DNA from: Maritalea mobilis | Lineage (GTDB): Bacteria > Pseudomonadota > Alphaproteobacteria > Rhodobacterales > Rhodobacteraceae | DNA length: 64,000 bases | NCBI RefSeq assembly: GCF_019800885.1 | Contig: NZ_JAHVKE010000002.1 | Location: 248,001 to 312,000, forward strand | Direction of reading: 5' to 3' | Shown: positions 35,871 through 46,263 of the stretch, piece after piece | Numbering within the stretch: the first letter of the stretch is position 1 | How the letters are laid out: every line of letters starts with the position of its first letter | Program-made: the position numbers and the translations under genes | The notes under the pieces: generated by a model | What the model saw: the letters and a program-made list of their open reading frames with translations, nothing else | What the model was told of the DNA's origin: nothing | Database searches by the model: none

Positions 35871-36182
35871 ATGGAGACCCATCAGGCGAAACGCGTGGAA
35901 ATCACGATCGAGGCGGTCATGGAAAACCGCCTGACCAAGGCGCTTCTCGACGCGGGGGTCACGGGGTTCACCATCCTGCCGGTTCTGGGCGGCTCGGGAC
36001 GCTCGGGCCATTGGAGCCGCGAAGGCCAAGTCACCCGCGCGGGCGGCATGGTGTCGGTGATCTGCATCATCCGCCCCGATCGGCTCGATTCCCTGCTCGA
36101 AGCGGCCTTCTCGGTGGTGGACCGCCATATTGGGGTGGTCAGCGTCGTCGATTGCGAAGTGCTGCGCGCTGAACGGTTCTGA
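35871..36182 (+). CDS. SbtB-like PII-family regulator
   Basis: This 103-residue ferredoxin-fold protein has strand KRVEITIEAVMENRL, the loop region TGFTILPVLGGSGRSGHW, then GGMVSVICIIRPDRLDSLLEAAFSVV and DCEVLRAERF. This fits the divergent PII proteins encoded next to sbtA, which bind adenine nucleotides and gate SbtA. The cysteine-bearing C-terminal R-loop known from cyanobacterial SbtB is absent; the protein ends shortly after the last strand. It is probably trimeric and co-transcribed with the transporter. Confidence 0.8.
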   Translation: METHQAKRVEITIEAVMENRLTKALLDAGVTGFTILPVLGGSGRSGHWSREGQVTRAGGMVSVICIIRPDRLDSLLEAAFSVVDRHIGVVSVVDCEVLRAERF

Positions 36183-36236
36183 CGCCGGGATGTTTGGCCG
36201 CCGCGCGTGGTGCGCGACGGCCCAAGCGTTTTTCGC

Positions 36237-37892
36237 TCAGGGACGCCAGTTCAGCATCATGCCCTCGGGCCAGCTCAGATCGACCGTCATGTGGACAACC
36301 TCGCGGGCCCCGGGTGCGACGTCGATGGTCCACGCGCTGACGCCGCGCATGTCATCGACATCTCGTTCATCCGGGCCCGGGTCGAGGGTCAATTCCATCG
36401 AGACCTCTTCCTGCTCCACGAACGGTGTCGCGTAGAGAAGGCGCACGGTCTCGGCCTCGTCCGAGGTGTTCTCGATCCCGAACTCAAGCTCGCGCAACTG
36501 CGTGTCGGAGGTCACGAAGACCCCGCGATCACCCTCGGCCAGCGACCTGTCGATCCAGACCAGTTGCAGGTGATCGAGCGGACCGAAGCCCATCTCCATC
36601 TCGGCGCCCATGGCGACCATCGGCAGCCAGTCTTCGCCGACCAGGGCGCCATCGCGATAGAAGCGCGCTTCGCCCGGCAGGATCGGCTCTCCGGTGTCGT
36701 TCTCTCCAAGGGCCATCAGAAAGGCGGTGTCGTCGTAGCGGGGCACGGCGCGGTTTTCGGTTTCCATGTCGATCACCAGTGCATCGAAGGGCAGGGTGAC
36801 CTCGCCCGACGCGCCGACCGTTACCGGCTCACCATAGGCATAGCTGATCGACAGGCCGTCGACCTGCATTTGCGCCCTCGGGCGCATCTCGTCCACCATC
36901 ACGCCGGCAATCACCGGGGCTGGCGCAGGCATTGCTTCGGCATCTTCGAAGCGTCCACTGCCGCGCGGCTCGATCTGGATGGGTTCCATCACCCGCACCG
37001 GATCGGGCGACAGGCCCGAGGGGGTCTGCGCCCGGTCCGGCGTCGCGGTGGAGAACGTCACCGCTACATCGCGCCAGCGGGCTTGCCCGTAGGTGGCCAG
37101 CGACACGAAACGCTCGATCTCCATCTCGCCGCTTTCGGTGTCGAGGTCGATTTCATAGCTGGGCGACCACTGCGCCTCGGGCGTCAGGTAGCTGAGCGTG
37201 ATCTCGGCCTCGGTATCCTCGGCGGCGGTGACGGCGACCTCGAGCATATCGCTGCTTGTGCCAAAGGGGCGCAGACGTTGGAATGCGTCCGTTGCCGTGT
37301 GCAGGTCCGTTTGTGCATCGGCCACCGCCTCGGCCAGATCGCGGCGTGCGATCTGTGCCGACTGCAACTCGGCGGCGACGCGGGCGGACTCCGCGCCAAG
37401 CGTGGCAAGGATCTGTGGCACCAGCGCGGGGTCATCCGGCATGGCAGCGCCGCCGTCGCCGGGACGGGTCAGCGCGTTGAGATAGGCCATTTGCGCCTCG
37501 ATCGCGCGCATCTCGCCGTCTGCAGCGGCCAGCGCATCCTGCGCCTCCGTTAGGGCATCGCGTGCGGCCTCGACGGCGGCGCGCGCCTCGGCCTCGGCGT
37601 CACTGTCCAGCGCGCCCTCGGCCAGGGGCATGGCCTGCGCGATCTGCGGTTGCCCGATGGCAAGCCCGTCCGGCCCCGTGACCTGCACCAGGTCGGCCGA
37701 AGCCTGATCGGGCATCGCGATCAGAAGGCGGTGCTGCCCGGCGGGGATGGTGACGGTTGCGGTCCTTTCGACGGCGGCACCGGACGCGTAGACCGTCGCG
37801 CGGGCGATATCGGCACGCAGCAGGATATCGTCGGCCAAGGCCGCGCAAGGCACACCGGCAACGAGGGCGGTGGTCAGCAACAAACGGATCAT
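36237..37892 (-). CDS. DUF4139 (mucoidy-inhibitor MuiA-like) secreted protein
   Basis: This 551-residue protein has a signal peptide (MIRLLLTTALVAGVPCAALA). The start at 37892 is supported by GAGGACAC upstream; the frame continues 39 residues further but without protein-like features. Order: an N-terminal DUF4140-like beta domain (ATVYASGAAVERTATVTIPAG), an alanine-rich coiled coil (about 105-225) and a DUF4139 beta domain (YLTPEAQWSPSYEIDLD, ending VHMTVDLSWPEGM). The biochemical role of the family is unknown; some members affect mucoid exopolysaccharide. It is periplasmic, a single gene, convergent with the SbtB-like gene. Confidence 0.85.
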   Translation of the reverse strand: MIRLLLTTALVAGVPCAALADDILLRADIARATVYASGAAVERTATVTIPAGQHRLLIAMPDQASADLVQVTGPDGLAIGQPQIAQAMPLAEGALDSDAEAEARAAVEAARDALTEAQDALAAADGEMRAIEAQMAYLNALTRPGDGGAAMPDDPALVPQILATLGAESARVAAELQSAQIARRDLAEAVADAQTDLHTATDAFQRLRPFGTSSDMLEVAVTAAEDTEAEITLSYLTPEAQWSPSYEIDLDTESGEMEIERFVSLATYGQARWRDVAVTFSTATPDRAQTPSGLSPDPVRVMEPIQIEPRGSGRFEDAEAMPAPAPVIAGVMVDEMRPRAQMQVDGLSISYAYGEPVTVGASGEVTLPFDALVIDMETENRAVPRYDDTAFLMALGENDTGEPILPGEARFYRDGALVGEDWLPMVAMGAEMEMGFGPLDHLQLVWIDRSLAEGDRGVFVTSDTQLRELEFGIENTSDEAETVRLLYATPFVEQEEVSMELTLDPGPDERDVDDMRGVSAWTIDVAPGAREVVHMTVDLSWPEGMMLNWRP

Positions 37893-38007
37893 GGGAAGTG
37901 TCCTCATCTCTTCGATGAGGAGACCATCGGCCTTGCGGCGCGATCTGCCAAGATGGGGAAACCCCACCGAGAGGAAAGGGCGATGCCTTGCCGATGGCTG
38001 GAAATGC

Positions 38008-38034
38008 AAAAGGCCGCGTGACGTACACGCGGCC
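38008..38034 (-). terminator. intrinsic terminator after asd
   Basis: Read on the minus strand, GGCCGCGTG and CACGCGGCC form a perfect 9-bp stem (38012-38020 with 38026-38034) with a 5-base loop, followed by TTTT (38008-38011). It lies 24 bases after the asd stop. Confidence 0.87.
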
Positions 38035-38057
38035 CTTCAGGGTGAGATATCAGGCGC

Positions 38058-39080
38058 TCAGGCCTTCTTCAGCACGCGATTGCCCAGCGTCTCGGCGATC
38101 TGCACCGCATTCAGGGCCGCGCCCTTGCGCAGGTTGTCGGAGACGCACCACAGGTTGATGCCGTTCTCGATGGTCGAGTCCTGACGGATGCGGCTGATGA
38201 AGGTGGCGTAATCGCCAACGCATTCGACCGGCGTGACGTATCCGCCATCTTCGCGCTTGTCGACGACGAGGATACCCGGTGCTTCCCGCAGGATGTCGCG
38301 CGCCTCGTCCTCATCGAGGAAATCCTCGAACTCGATGTTGATCGCCTCGGAATGGCCAACGAAGACAGGCACGCGGACGCAGGTGGCTGTGACCTTGATC
38401 TTCGGGTCGACGATCTTTTTCGTCTCGGCGACCATCTTCCATTCTTCCTTGGTCGACCCGTCTTCCATGAACTTGTCGATATGGGGAATGACGTTGAAGG
38501 CGATCTGCTTGGGGTAGACGTTCGGCTCTTTCTCCTGACCGGGGACATACATGCCCTTGGTCTGGTCCCACAGCTCGTCCATGGCTTCCTTGCCGCTGCC
38601 CGAAACCGATTGGTAGGTCGACACCACGACGCGCTTGATCCGCGCGCGGTCATGCAGCGGCTTCAGCGCCACGACCATCTGCGCGGTCGAGCAGTTGGGG
38701 TTCGCGATGATGTTCTTCTTGGCGTAGCCATCGACCGCCTCGGGGTTCACCTCGGGCACGACCAGCGGCACGTCGGGATCGTAGCGGTAGAGCGACGAGT
38801 TATCGATCACGACGCAGCCGGCCTTGGCGGCCTTGGGCGCGTATTTCTCGGTCGCCTCGGACCCGATCGCGAAAAGCGCGATATCCCAGCCCTTGAAATC
38901 GAACGTATCGAGATCCTGGGTGGTGAGTGTCTTGTCGCCAAAGCTGCATTCAGTGCCGAGCGAGCGACGCGAGGCAAGTGCCGCGATCTCGTCAACGGGG
39001 AACTGGCGCTCGGCCAGGATGTTCAGCATTTCGCGACCCACATTGCCCGTGGCGCCGGCGACGACGACTTTGTAACCCAT
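38058..39080 (-). CDS. asd: aspartate-semialdehyde dehydrogenase
   Basis: This 340-residue NADP enzyme converts aspartyl phosphate to aspartate semialdehyde, on the route to Lys, Thr, Met and diaminopimelate. It has GATGNVG at 9-15, the catalytic Cys C130 in NPNCSTAQM and a substrate-binding GSGKEAMDEL. The ATG at 39080 gives the canonical N terminus MGYKVVVAGATG with AAGGACC just before it. The gene stands alone between the MuiA-like gene and the divergent helicase, and ends at a strong terminator. Confidence 0.95.
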   Translation of the reverse strand: MGYKVVVAGATGNVGREMLNILAERQFPVDEIAALASRRSLGTECSFGDKTLTTQDLDTFDFKGWDIALFAIGSEATEKYAPKAAKAGCVVIDNSSLYRYDPDVPLVVPEVNPEAVDGYAKKNIIANPNCSTAQMVVALKPLHDRARIKRVVVSTYQSVSGSGKEAMDELWDQTKGMYVPGQEKEPNVYPKQIAFNVIPHIDKFMEDGSTKEEWKMVAETKKIVDPKIKVTATCVRVPVFVGHSEAINIEFEDFLDEDEARDILREAPGILVVDKREDGGYVTPVECVGDYATFISRIRQDSTIENGINLWCVSDNLRKGAALNAVQIAETLGNRVLKKA

Positions 39081-39394
39081 GGTCCTTGACCCTTTCGGAT
39101 GATGGATGGGCGGCACATAGAGGAAGCGCCGCGCAAGGAAAAGGGGTGCCATGCTTGACAGGAGCGTCGCGAACGATCATGTGACCTGCATGTCGCTGCA
39201 CTGCCGCGTGAGCAGTCGGTCGCCGGGCCAAGCCCCGACCTGACAGCGACAGGCATATTCTCACAGGTCCCCATCACGCAGGGTTCTGACGATCGCGCCG
39301 ATGAGCGGCCCGGTCGCACCCTCGCCCCGCTGCACGGTCTTCGTGCGGCCCATGACCCATGGCGCCCCTGTCGGGCTGCCTGAAAGGTAAACAC

Positions 39395-40684
<1,290 letters not shown>

Positions 40685-40693
40685 ACCGAACCC

Positions 40694-40721
40694 AAAGGGG
40701 CGCTGTCAGCGCCCCTTTTCT
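40694..40721 (+). terminator. intrinsic terminator after the DEAD-box gene
   Basis: AAAGGGGCGCT (40694-40704) pairs with AGCGCCCCTTT (40708-40718) across a GTC loop, followed by TCTT. Its A-rich left arm could also serve the convergent MFS gene. Confidence 0.88.
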
Positions 40722-41896
40722 TATCCAGTGCTGTCGCGGGAAAAGAGGTAGACGCTCAGACCCAGCAGGATGACGAGGCCGAACAGGGCAAAGAGGTGCC
40801 CATAGGCCGCGTTGGCCCCGCTATGGCTGACAAGCCCCGCATAGACCGGCCCCGATGCGAACTGCATCACTCCGGCCCCTCCCATGCCGAACAGGTTCAA
40901 CAGCGTCACGCCGCGCCCTGTCAGATGCGGCGGGCAAAAGCTCCGGCCATGGCTGATGACGATGGGGTAGGATGCGCCCAGCAGGCCGATCACGGCAAAC
41001 ACGGCGACGGCGCCCCACAGCCCCGATGGCGGCAGAATCCAGAACGACAGGCATAGTAACGCCACGCCGAGATTGCCGATCAGGATCGGCCATTTTCGAC
41101 TGTGAAAGATCCTGTCGGCAGGTCCATAGAGGAAATTTCCCAGAACCATGGCCAGACCCATGACAAGGGTCGCGGTGCCGATCTGGTCGAGCGCCGCCCC
41201 ATGGATATCCGCGATATAGGGGCTGATCCACAGACCGCGCAGGCCTGCCGCCGGGGCGTAGCAGACGAACATCATGATCAGGATGGGCCACATCGCCGGC
41301 ATGCGCAGCAGGTCGAGCAGCGATCCTTTCGCCTCGCCCTCGGGCTTTTTCGGATCGCGGACGAGCAGGGCAATGGCCAACGCGATCAGCAGGGTGAAAA
41401 CGGCGAAACCGCCCACCGTCTCGCGCCACCCGAAACTCTCGATAGCCCAAGCCAGGGGCGCCGTGGACAAGATGTTGCCCAGTGAACTGACCCCCACGGT
41501 CACGCCGGCCAAAGTGCCGAAGATCGCGGCAGAAAACTCGCGCGCGAAGATGTAATAGGTTGACATGAGCACCGGGGCGCAGCCGATCCCGATCAGGATC
41601 ATGGCAAGCGTGATCGCGCCGGGCCCCTGTGCCATGGCGAAAAGGGTGGCACCCCCGGCGCCCCCAAGGGCAAACAGGATCGAGGCCGTGCGGCGCGGCC
41701 CGATATGGTCGAGGGCCCACCCGACCGGCAATTGCATCAACGCGAACGCAGCGAACCACAGACCCGAAGCGCGCGCCAAGTCGCCCGTGGTCGTCCCGAT
41801 ATCCTGTGCCAGGACCGGGGCCAGAACCGCAAGGAACGCGCGGTAAAACTGGCTCAGCATGTAGGCGACGATCAAGAACGCGATCCCGGCGCGCAT
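40721..41896 (-). CDS. MFS transporter
   Basis: This 391-residue inner-membrane protein has about 12 hydrophobic helices in two halves. The first half shows QLPVGWALDHIGPRRT, matching the MFS loop 2-3 signature (GxxxDxxGxR), and a second-half equivalent is near LYGPADRIFHSRK. Substrate is unknown. It is divergent from the ferric-iron binding protein across a 203-base gap containing a putative iron box, so it may be co-regulated with iron uptake. Confidence 0.85.
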   Translation of the reverse strand: MRAGIAFLIVAYMLSQFYRAFLAVLAPVLAQDIGTTTGDLARASGLWFAAFALMQLPVGWALDHIGPRRTASILFALGGAGGATLFAMAQGPGAITLAMILIGIGCAPVLMSTYYIFAREFSAAIFGTLAGVTVGVSSLGNILSTAPLAWAIESFGWRETVGGFAVFTLLIALAIALLVRDPKKPEGEAKGSLLDLLRMPAMWPILIMMFVCYAPAAGLRGLWISPYIADIHGAALDQIGTATLVMGLAMVLGNFLYGPADRIFHSRKWPILIGNLGVALLCLSFWILPPSGLWGAVAVFAVIGLLGASYPIVISHGRSFCPPHLTGRGVTLLNLFGMGGAGVMQFASGPVYAGLVSHSGANAAYGHLFALFGLVILLGLSVYLFSRDSTG

Positions 41897-41991
41897 GTCT
41901 GCCTCTCCCTCCCTCTTCTCGTCCGGTTGTGCCTGCCCAGTGCATCGATCACAACGCGAAAGGCATGGTGCCGATAGGAAAGCCCTATCTC

Positions 41992-42006
41992 TGACAAAAT
42001 TTATCA
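41992..42006. promoter_or_regulatory. putative iron-responsive box (TGA-N9-TCA)
   Basis: TGACAAAATTTATCA matches the TGA-N9-TCA iron box described for the RirA/iron-Rhodo regulon of Rhodobacterales. With its flanks (C...G) it is a near-palindrome. It lies 93 bases upstream of the ferric-iron binding protein ATG and about 95 bases upstream of the divergent MFS start, so repression under iron-replete conditions is likely. Confidence 0.6.
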
Positions 42007-42099
42007 GTCTTTATTGACGGCGCGCCGATTCTCGGTTTTGAAGGCGCCACATCCGACAAAAATGGTCGGGAAATTGAACAGGACCCGCGAGGAAATATC

Positions 42100-43113
42100 A
42101 TGACCAGAACGATTGCCGCCCTTCTGGGGACGACCATCGCTGCCTCTACCCTGACTGCTGCACAGGCGCAGGAACTCAACCTGTATTCGTCGCGCCACTA
42201 CGACACCGACGAACGCCTGTACTCCGATTTCGAGGAACTGACCGGCATCACGATCAACCGGATCGAGGGCAATGCCGATGAGCTGATCGCGCGCCTTGCG
42301 GCCGAGGGGGAGAACAGCCCCGCCGACGTGTTCCTGACGGTCGACACATCGCGCCTTGCCCGCGCGCAGGAAATGGGCCTGCTTCAACCGGTCGAGTCCG
42401 AGATCCTCGAAGAGCGTATCCCCGCCAACATCCAGGCCGAGGACAACACGTGGTTCGGCTTCTCGCAGCGCGCGCGGATCATCTTCCATGCGGCCGGTCT
42501 CGAGAATCCGCCGCAGACGTATCTGGAACTCGCCGATCCCGCCTACGAAGGCATGATTTGCATCCGGTCTTCGACCAACACCTACAACCAGACTCTCCTG
42601 GCCTCGATCATCGAGAACCACGGCGAAGACGCCGCACGCGAATGGGCCGCAGGTATCGTGGCGAACATGGCGCGCGACCCGCAGGGCGGCGACACCGACC
42701 AGCTGCGCGGGATCGTGTCCGGTGAATGCGAGATCGCCGTGTCCAACAGCTACTATTTCGCGCGCGCGATTCGCACCGAGGTCGAAGGTGTCTCCGGCAG
42801 CATCGAGATGATCGACTGGGTCTGGCCTGATCAAGGCGGGAACGGCGCCCACATGAACCTGTCCGGTGGCGGTGTCGCGGCCCACGCGCCGCACCCCGAG
42901 GCGGCGGTGGCCTTCCTCGAATACCTCGCCAGCGACCAGGCACAGCAGTATTTCAGCGCCGGCAATGACGAATTCCCGGCCGTCGAAGGTGTCGAGCTGG
43001 CCGAGTCGGTCGCAGCGCTCGGTGAATTCGAAGCAGATGACGTGAACCTCTCTGCCGTAGCCCAGAACCTTGGCCTCGCGCAGCAGATCTTCAACGAGGT
43101 CGGCTGGGAGTGA
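42100..43113 (+). CDS. ferric-iron ABC transporter periplasmic binding protein (FbpA-like)
   Basis: This 337-residue protein has a signal peptide (MTRTIAALLGTTIAASTLT, then AAQAQ). The mature N terminus ELNLYSSRHYDTDERLYSDF is characteristic of FbpA/FutA-type iron-binding proteins, and later Tyr residues (NSYYFAR) would coordinate Fe(III). The ATG follows GCGAGGAAATATC. A matching permease lies convergently downstream (43180-44868); no ATPase gene is in the window. An iron box precedes it. Confidence 0.9.
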   Translation: MTRTIAALLGTTIAASTLTAAQAQELNLYSSRHYDTDERLYSDFEELTGITINRIEGNADELIARLAAEGENSPADVFLTVDTSRLARAQEMGLLQPVESEILEERIPANIQAEDNTWFGFSQRARIIFHAAGLENPPQTYLELADPAYEGMICIRSSTNTYNQTLLASIIENHGEDAAREWAAGIVANMARDPQGGDTDQLRGIVSGECEIAVSNSYYFARAIRTEVEGVSGSIEMIDWVWPDQGGNGAHMNLSGGGVAAHAPHPEAAVAFLEYLASDQAQQYFSAGNDEFPAVEGVELAESVAALGEFEADDVNLSAVAQNLGLAQQIFNEVGWE

Positions 43114-43136
43114 CCTCTTCCCCGCTTCCGGCTTTC

Positions 43137-43165
43137 AACGGGCGTCCCATCCGGGGCGCCCGTTT
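43137..43165. terminator. bidirectional terminator between the iron-uptake genes
   Basis: AACGGGCG (43137-43144) pairs with CGCCCGTT (43157-43164), extended inward by TCCC/GGGG pairs to about 12 bp with an ATCC loop. It is flanked by TTT on one side and AA on the other, between two convergent genes. Confidence 0.8.
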
Positions 43166-43179
43166 CGGTTTGCAGGGGA

Positions 43180-44868
43180 TCATTCGGCGGCTTGCGCGTC
43201 CGGGGCCGGGATGAACCGCCGGCCGGTTCTGGATTCCCGCCCCAGGCCCCAGCACAGCACGGCGACCGGCAAGAGGCCGACAGCAGCGATCACAAGGCTG
43301 GGCACTGCGGCTTGGGCCAGCCGTTCATCGGCGGCCAGCCGGTGCGCCTGTACTGCCAGCGTGTCGAAGTTGAACGGCCGCATGATCAGCGTCGCGGGCA
43401 GTTCCTTCATCACGTCGACGAAGACGATCAGCAGCGCGGTCAGGATGGACGGGCGCAGGATCGGCAGGTGAACGCCACGCAGCATGGATCGGGGCGTGCG
43501 CCCCAATGTACGGGCCACGGCGTCGATATTGGGATTGATGGTGGCCAGTCCCGCGTCATAGGCCGACAGCGCCGCTGCCATGAAGCGCACCATGTAGGCC
43601 GCTACCAAAAGCCAGATCGACCCGGTGATCAAAAGCCCGGTGTCGATGCCGAAGCGTGCCTCCATGAAGGCATCGAGCGCATTGTCGAAGGCAGCGAAGG
43701 GCACAAGCAGGCCGACCGCGATCACGCCACCCGGAACGGCATATCCCAGCCCGCCCAGGCGCACGGCCAGCCGAGAAGCGGGCGTCGGGCGCAGCCGGGC
43801 GTTGAACCCCAGGACGATCGCGGCGCCGACCGTCAGCAGCGCGGCGATAGTAGCCAGCGTGAGCGAATTGCGCAGGAAACCAAGGTAGCGCTCGGTGAAG
43901 AGCAATTGGCCCGAATCCCACGCCATGCTCACCAACAGGACGACCGGCAGAAGGAATCCGAAAAACACCGGGACCATGCAGACCGCCCATGCGGCCCATG
44001 CCCGTCCGCCCGACAGGTGCACCGGCTGCATCGCCTCGAACCGCCGGCCCGCGCCGTGGTGGCGCTGGTTCTTGCGCTGCGCCCGTTCCAGCACGGCGAG
44101 CGTTAGCGCGACAACAAGCAGGCAAAGCGCCAGCTGCGCCGCAGCACCCCGGTCGAAGAAAGAGAACCAGCTTTGGTAAATCCCCGTCGCGAAGGTCTGC
44201 ACGCCGAAATAGGACACGGTGCCATAATCGGCGAGGGTCTCCATCAGGGCGAGCAGGACGCCACCTGCGATGGACGGGCGCGCGATCGGCAAGGAAACGC
44301 GTAGGAACGCCCCCCACGGCCCTTGGCCAAGGGTGCGTGCCGCGATGTAGGCGGTCGCCGATTGCTGCATGAAAGCGGCGCGAACCAGCAGGTAGACATA
44401 CGGGTACAGCACGAGGGTCAGCATCGCCGCCGCCCCGCCGAGCGAGCGGATCTCCGGGAACCAGTAATCGCGCGGTCCCCAGCCGGTCAGGTCCCGCAAT
44501 GTGGTCTGCACAAGGCCCGGGTGGTCGAGGAAATCCGTATAGGCATAGGCCAGAACATAGGCCGGAAAGGCCAGCGGCAGCGCAAGCGCGACTTCGATCA
44601 CCCTATGGCCGGGAAATCGGGTCGCGGTGACCAGCCATGCCGTTGCGGTCCCGATCACGCCTGTGCCAACCCCGACCAGCAGGATCAGCAAGGCCGTCGT
44701 GCCCGTGTAGCGCCACAGCACCGTGTCGGCGAGGCGCGAGACCGTGTCGAACCCGCCTGTGACCGCCGCCAGAACGACCGCCGCCATCGGCAACAGGCAG
44801 ATGCCCGCGGCAATCCATGCCAGCGTGCCCAGCAAGCCGGGCGAGGTGAATGCCGTCTTTCGGATCAT
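43180..44868 (-). CDS. ferric-iron-type ABC transporter permease (FbpB-like, fused)
   Basis: This 562-residue inner-membrane protein has two six-helix halves of the binding-protein-dependent permease fold fused in one chain, as in FbpB/SfuB. Each half carries an EAA-type loop facing the ATPase: one after WGAFLRVSLPIARPSIAGG, the other around LGRTPRSMLRGVHLPILRPS. It pairs functionally with the convergent binding protein at 42100, but the ATPase must be elsewhere. The permease has its own promoter in the short gap to uxuB (44869-44958). Confidence 0.9.
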   Translation of the reverse strand: MIRKTAFTSPGLLGTLAWIAAGICLLPMAAVVLAAVTGGFDTVSRLADTVLWRYTGTTALLILLVGVGTGVIGTATAWLVTATRFPGHRVIEVALALPLAFPAYVLAYAYTDFLDHPGLVQTTLRDLTGWGPRDYWFPEIRSLGGAAAMLTLVLYPYVYLLVRAAFMQQSATAYIAARTLGQGPWGAFLRVSLPIARPSIAGGVLLALMETLADYGTVSYFGVQTFATGIYQSWFSFFDRGAAAQLALCLLVVALTLAVLERAQRKNQRHHGAGRRFEAMQPVHLSGGRAWAAWAVCMVPVFFGFLLPVVLLVSMAWDSGQLLFTERYLGFLRNSLTLATIAALLTVGAAIVLGFNARLRPTPASRLAVRLGGLGYAVPGGVIAVGLLVPFAAFDNALDAFMEARFGIDTGLLITGSIWLLVAAYMVRFMAAALSAYDAGLATINPNIDAVARTLGRTPRSMLRGVHLPILRPSILTALLIVFVDVMKELPATLIMRPFNFDTLAVQAHRLAADERLAQAAVPSLVIAAVGLLPVAVLCWGLGRESRTGRRFIPAPDAQAAE

Positions 44869-44958
44869 TCCGGCTGTCCTGCCGTTGGGGGTAAACCTTG
44901 TCGAGCGTTTTTGTCGGGGATTGCGCCAAATTGCAATGAGGTGACGGGTCGGCGCAGA

Positions 44959-46263
44959 TCACGTTCCGAAGACAGTGGCCGCCAGGTTCTCAGTCCACGC
45001 CCGAGGGGCGTCGCCCTCGGCGATCCCGAGGCAGGCCAAGGCGCGATTGACCCGCTCCACGGGGGGACGAGAGGGCGCGAAGGCGTCGCGCAGCGCATCC
45101 TCGGCCGGGTCATCCAGGCTGATGCGGGTCTCGACGCGCCTGGACACCAGAGCAATCCAAGCCGCAATCGCGCGTGTCGCGGCGGGTGCCGCGAACCCGT
45201 GGTGACGCAGGACGGGCAAAACCCGCAAGGGCAGTTTGAGCGAACCATCCATCGCGATCTGGTCGAGGCGATGGCGCACCCCGGGAACCGAGAAGCGATC
45301 GACCAGATCGCGACCATGCTGGTCGAGGGCGCCTTGGTCGAACTGAGGCAAGAGCGGTGCGGCCTCTCGCCAAAAGGCGCGGATCAGGGCCGCCAAGCCG
45401 ACGTCGGCGATCGCCTCATGCACGTAGGTGTGCCCGGCAAGCAGGCCCGCATAGGCCAAGGTCGAATGCGCGCCGTTCAACATCAGAAGTTTGCGCGCCT
45501 CGTATGGCGCGACATCTGGCACGAAGCGTGCCCCGCATGTGTCCCAAGCCGGTCGGTCTGCTGCGAAACGGTCGGCGATGATCCAATCGGTGAAGGCCTC
45601 TGTCAGGACCGGGGCGGCGTCCTTGCGCCCGGTTACCGCTGCAATGCGGTTTCGGGTGTCCTCCGTGGTGGCAGGGGTGATGCGATCGACCATCGAGTCG
45701 GGGAAGCTGTACAAGGACAGGATCTTGGGGTCCTGTCCGGCCGCCGCGAGGTAGGACCCAACAGCCGCCTGTAGCTTGCGCCCATTGCCCGAGAGGTTGT
45801 CGCAGGACAGAATGGTCAGTGGCCCGGATCGGTTCGAGGCGCGCTGCCGGAGGCCGCCCGCCAGCAATCCAATGGCCGTGACAGGCGCCTCTGACCCGAG
45901 ATCCCGCTGAATGGCGGTATCGTCCAGAGCAAGCCTTCCATCGGGGCCAAGGTGATAGCCTTTCTCTGTCACGGTCAGGGTCACGACCTGAACATCAGGG
46001 TCTGCTATCTCTTCGATCACGGCGGCCGGGTCTTCGGCGGCGACCAGCAGGCGATCATGCACGGCGATCCGTTCGACCTGCAGGCCCTCGGGTGACAGGA
46101 TGCCAAGGTCATAGGCAAAACCGGCTGGCGACAGGGCATCTCGAAGGGCGGAGGTGCGCATGGACACGCCGGTGATTTTCCAGTCGCCCGGGGCGTGCGC
46201 AGTATACCAGGCTTGGTGGGCCCGGTGGAAATTCCCGAATCCCAGGTGAAGGATGCGCGGCAT
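44959..46263 (-). CDS. uxuB: fructuronate reductase (UxuB-like mannitol dehydrogenase family)
   Basis: This 434-residue NAD enzyme of the mannitol dehydrogenase family starts at 46263 (MPRILHLGFGNFHRAHQAWY), where the GFGNFHRAHQ nucleotide-binding motif of the family begins. The Lys/Asn/His catalytic set appears in KLLMLNGAHSTLAY. In a gene run with UxaC it most likely reduces D-fructuronate to D-mannonate, one step before UxuA, which is encoded on the divergent operon. The start codon shares a base with the UxaC stop (TGATG), so translation is coupled. Confidence 0.82.
   Translation of the reverse strand: MPRILHLGFGNFHRAHQAWYTAHAPGDWKITGVSMRTSALRDALSPAGFAYDLGILSPEGLQVERIAVHDRLLVAAEDPAAVIEEIADPDVQVVTLTVTEKGYHLGPDGRLALDDTAIQRDLGSEAPVTAIGLLAGGLRQRASNRSGPLTILSCDNLSGNGRKLQAAVGSYLAAAGQDPKILSLYSFPDSMVDRITPATTEDTRNRIAAVTGRKDAAPVLTEAFTDWIIADRFAADRPAWDTCGARFVPDVAPYEARKLLMLNGAHSTLAYAGLLAGHTYVHEAIADVGLAALIRAFWREAAPLLPQFDQGALDQHGRDLVDRFSVPGVRHRLDQIAMDGSLKLPLRVLPVLRHHGFAAPAATRAIAAWIALVSRRVETRISLDDPAEDALRDAFAPSRPPVERVNRALACLGIAEGDAPRAWTENLAATVFGT

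Noticed and set aside
36207-37553. 448-codon plus-strand frame over the MuiA-like gene
   Set aside because: Antisense shadow of a gene with signal peptide and two recognisable domains.
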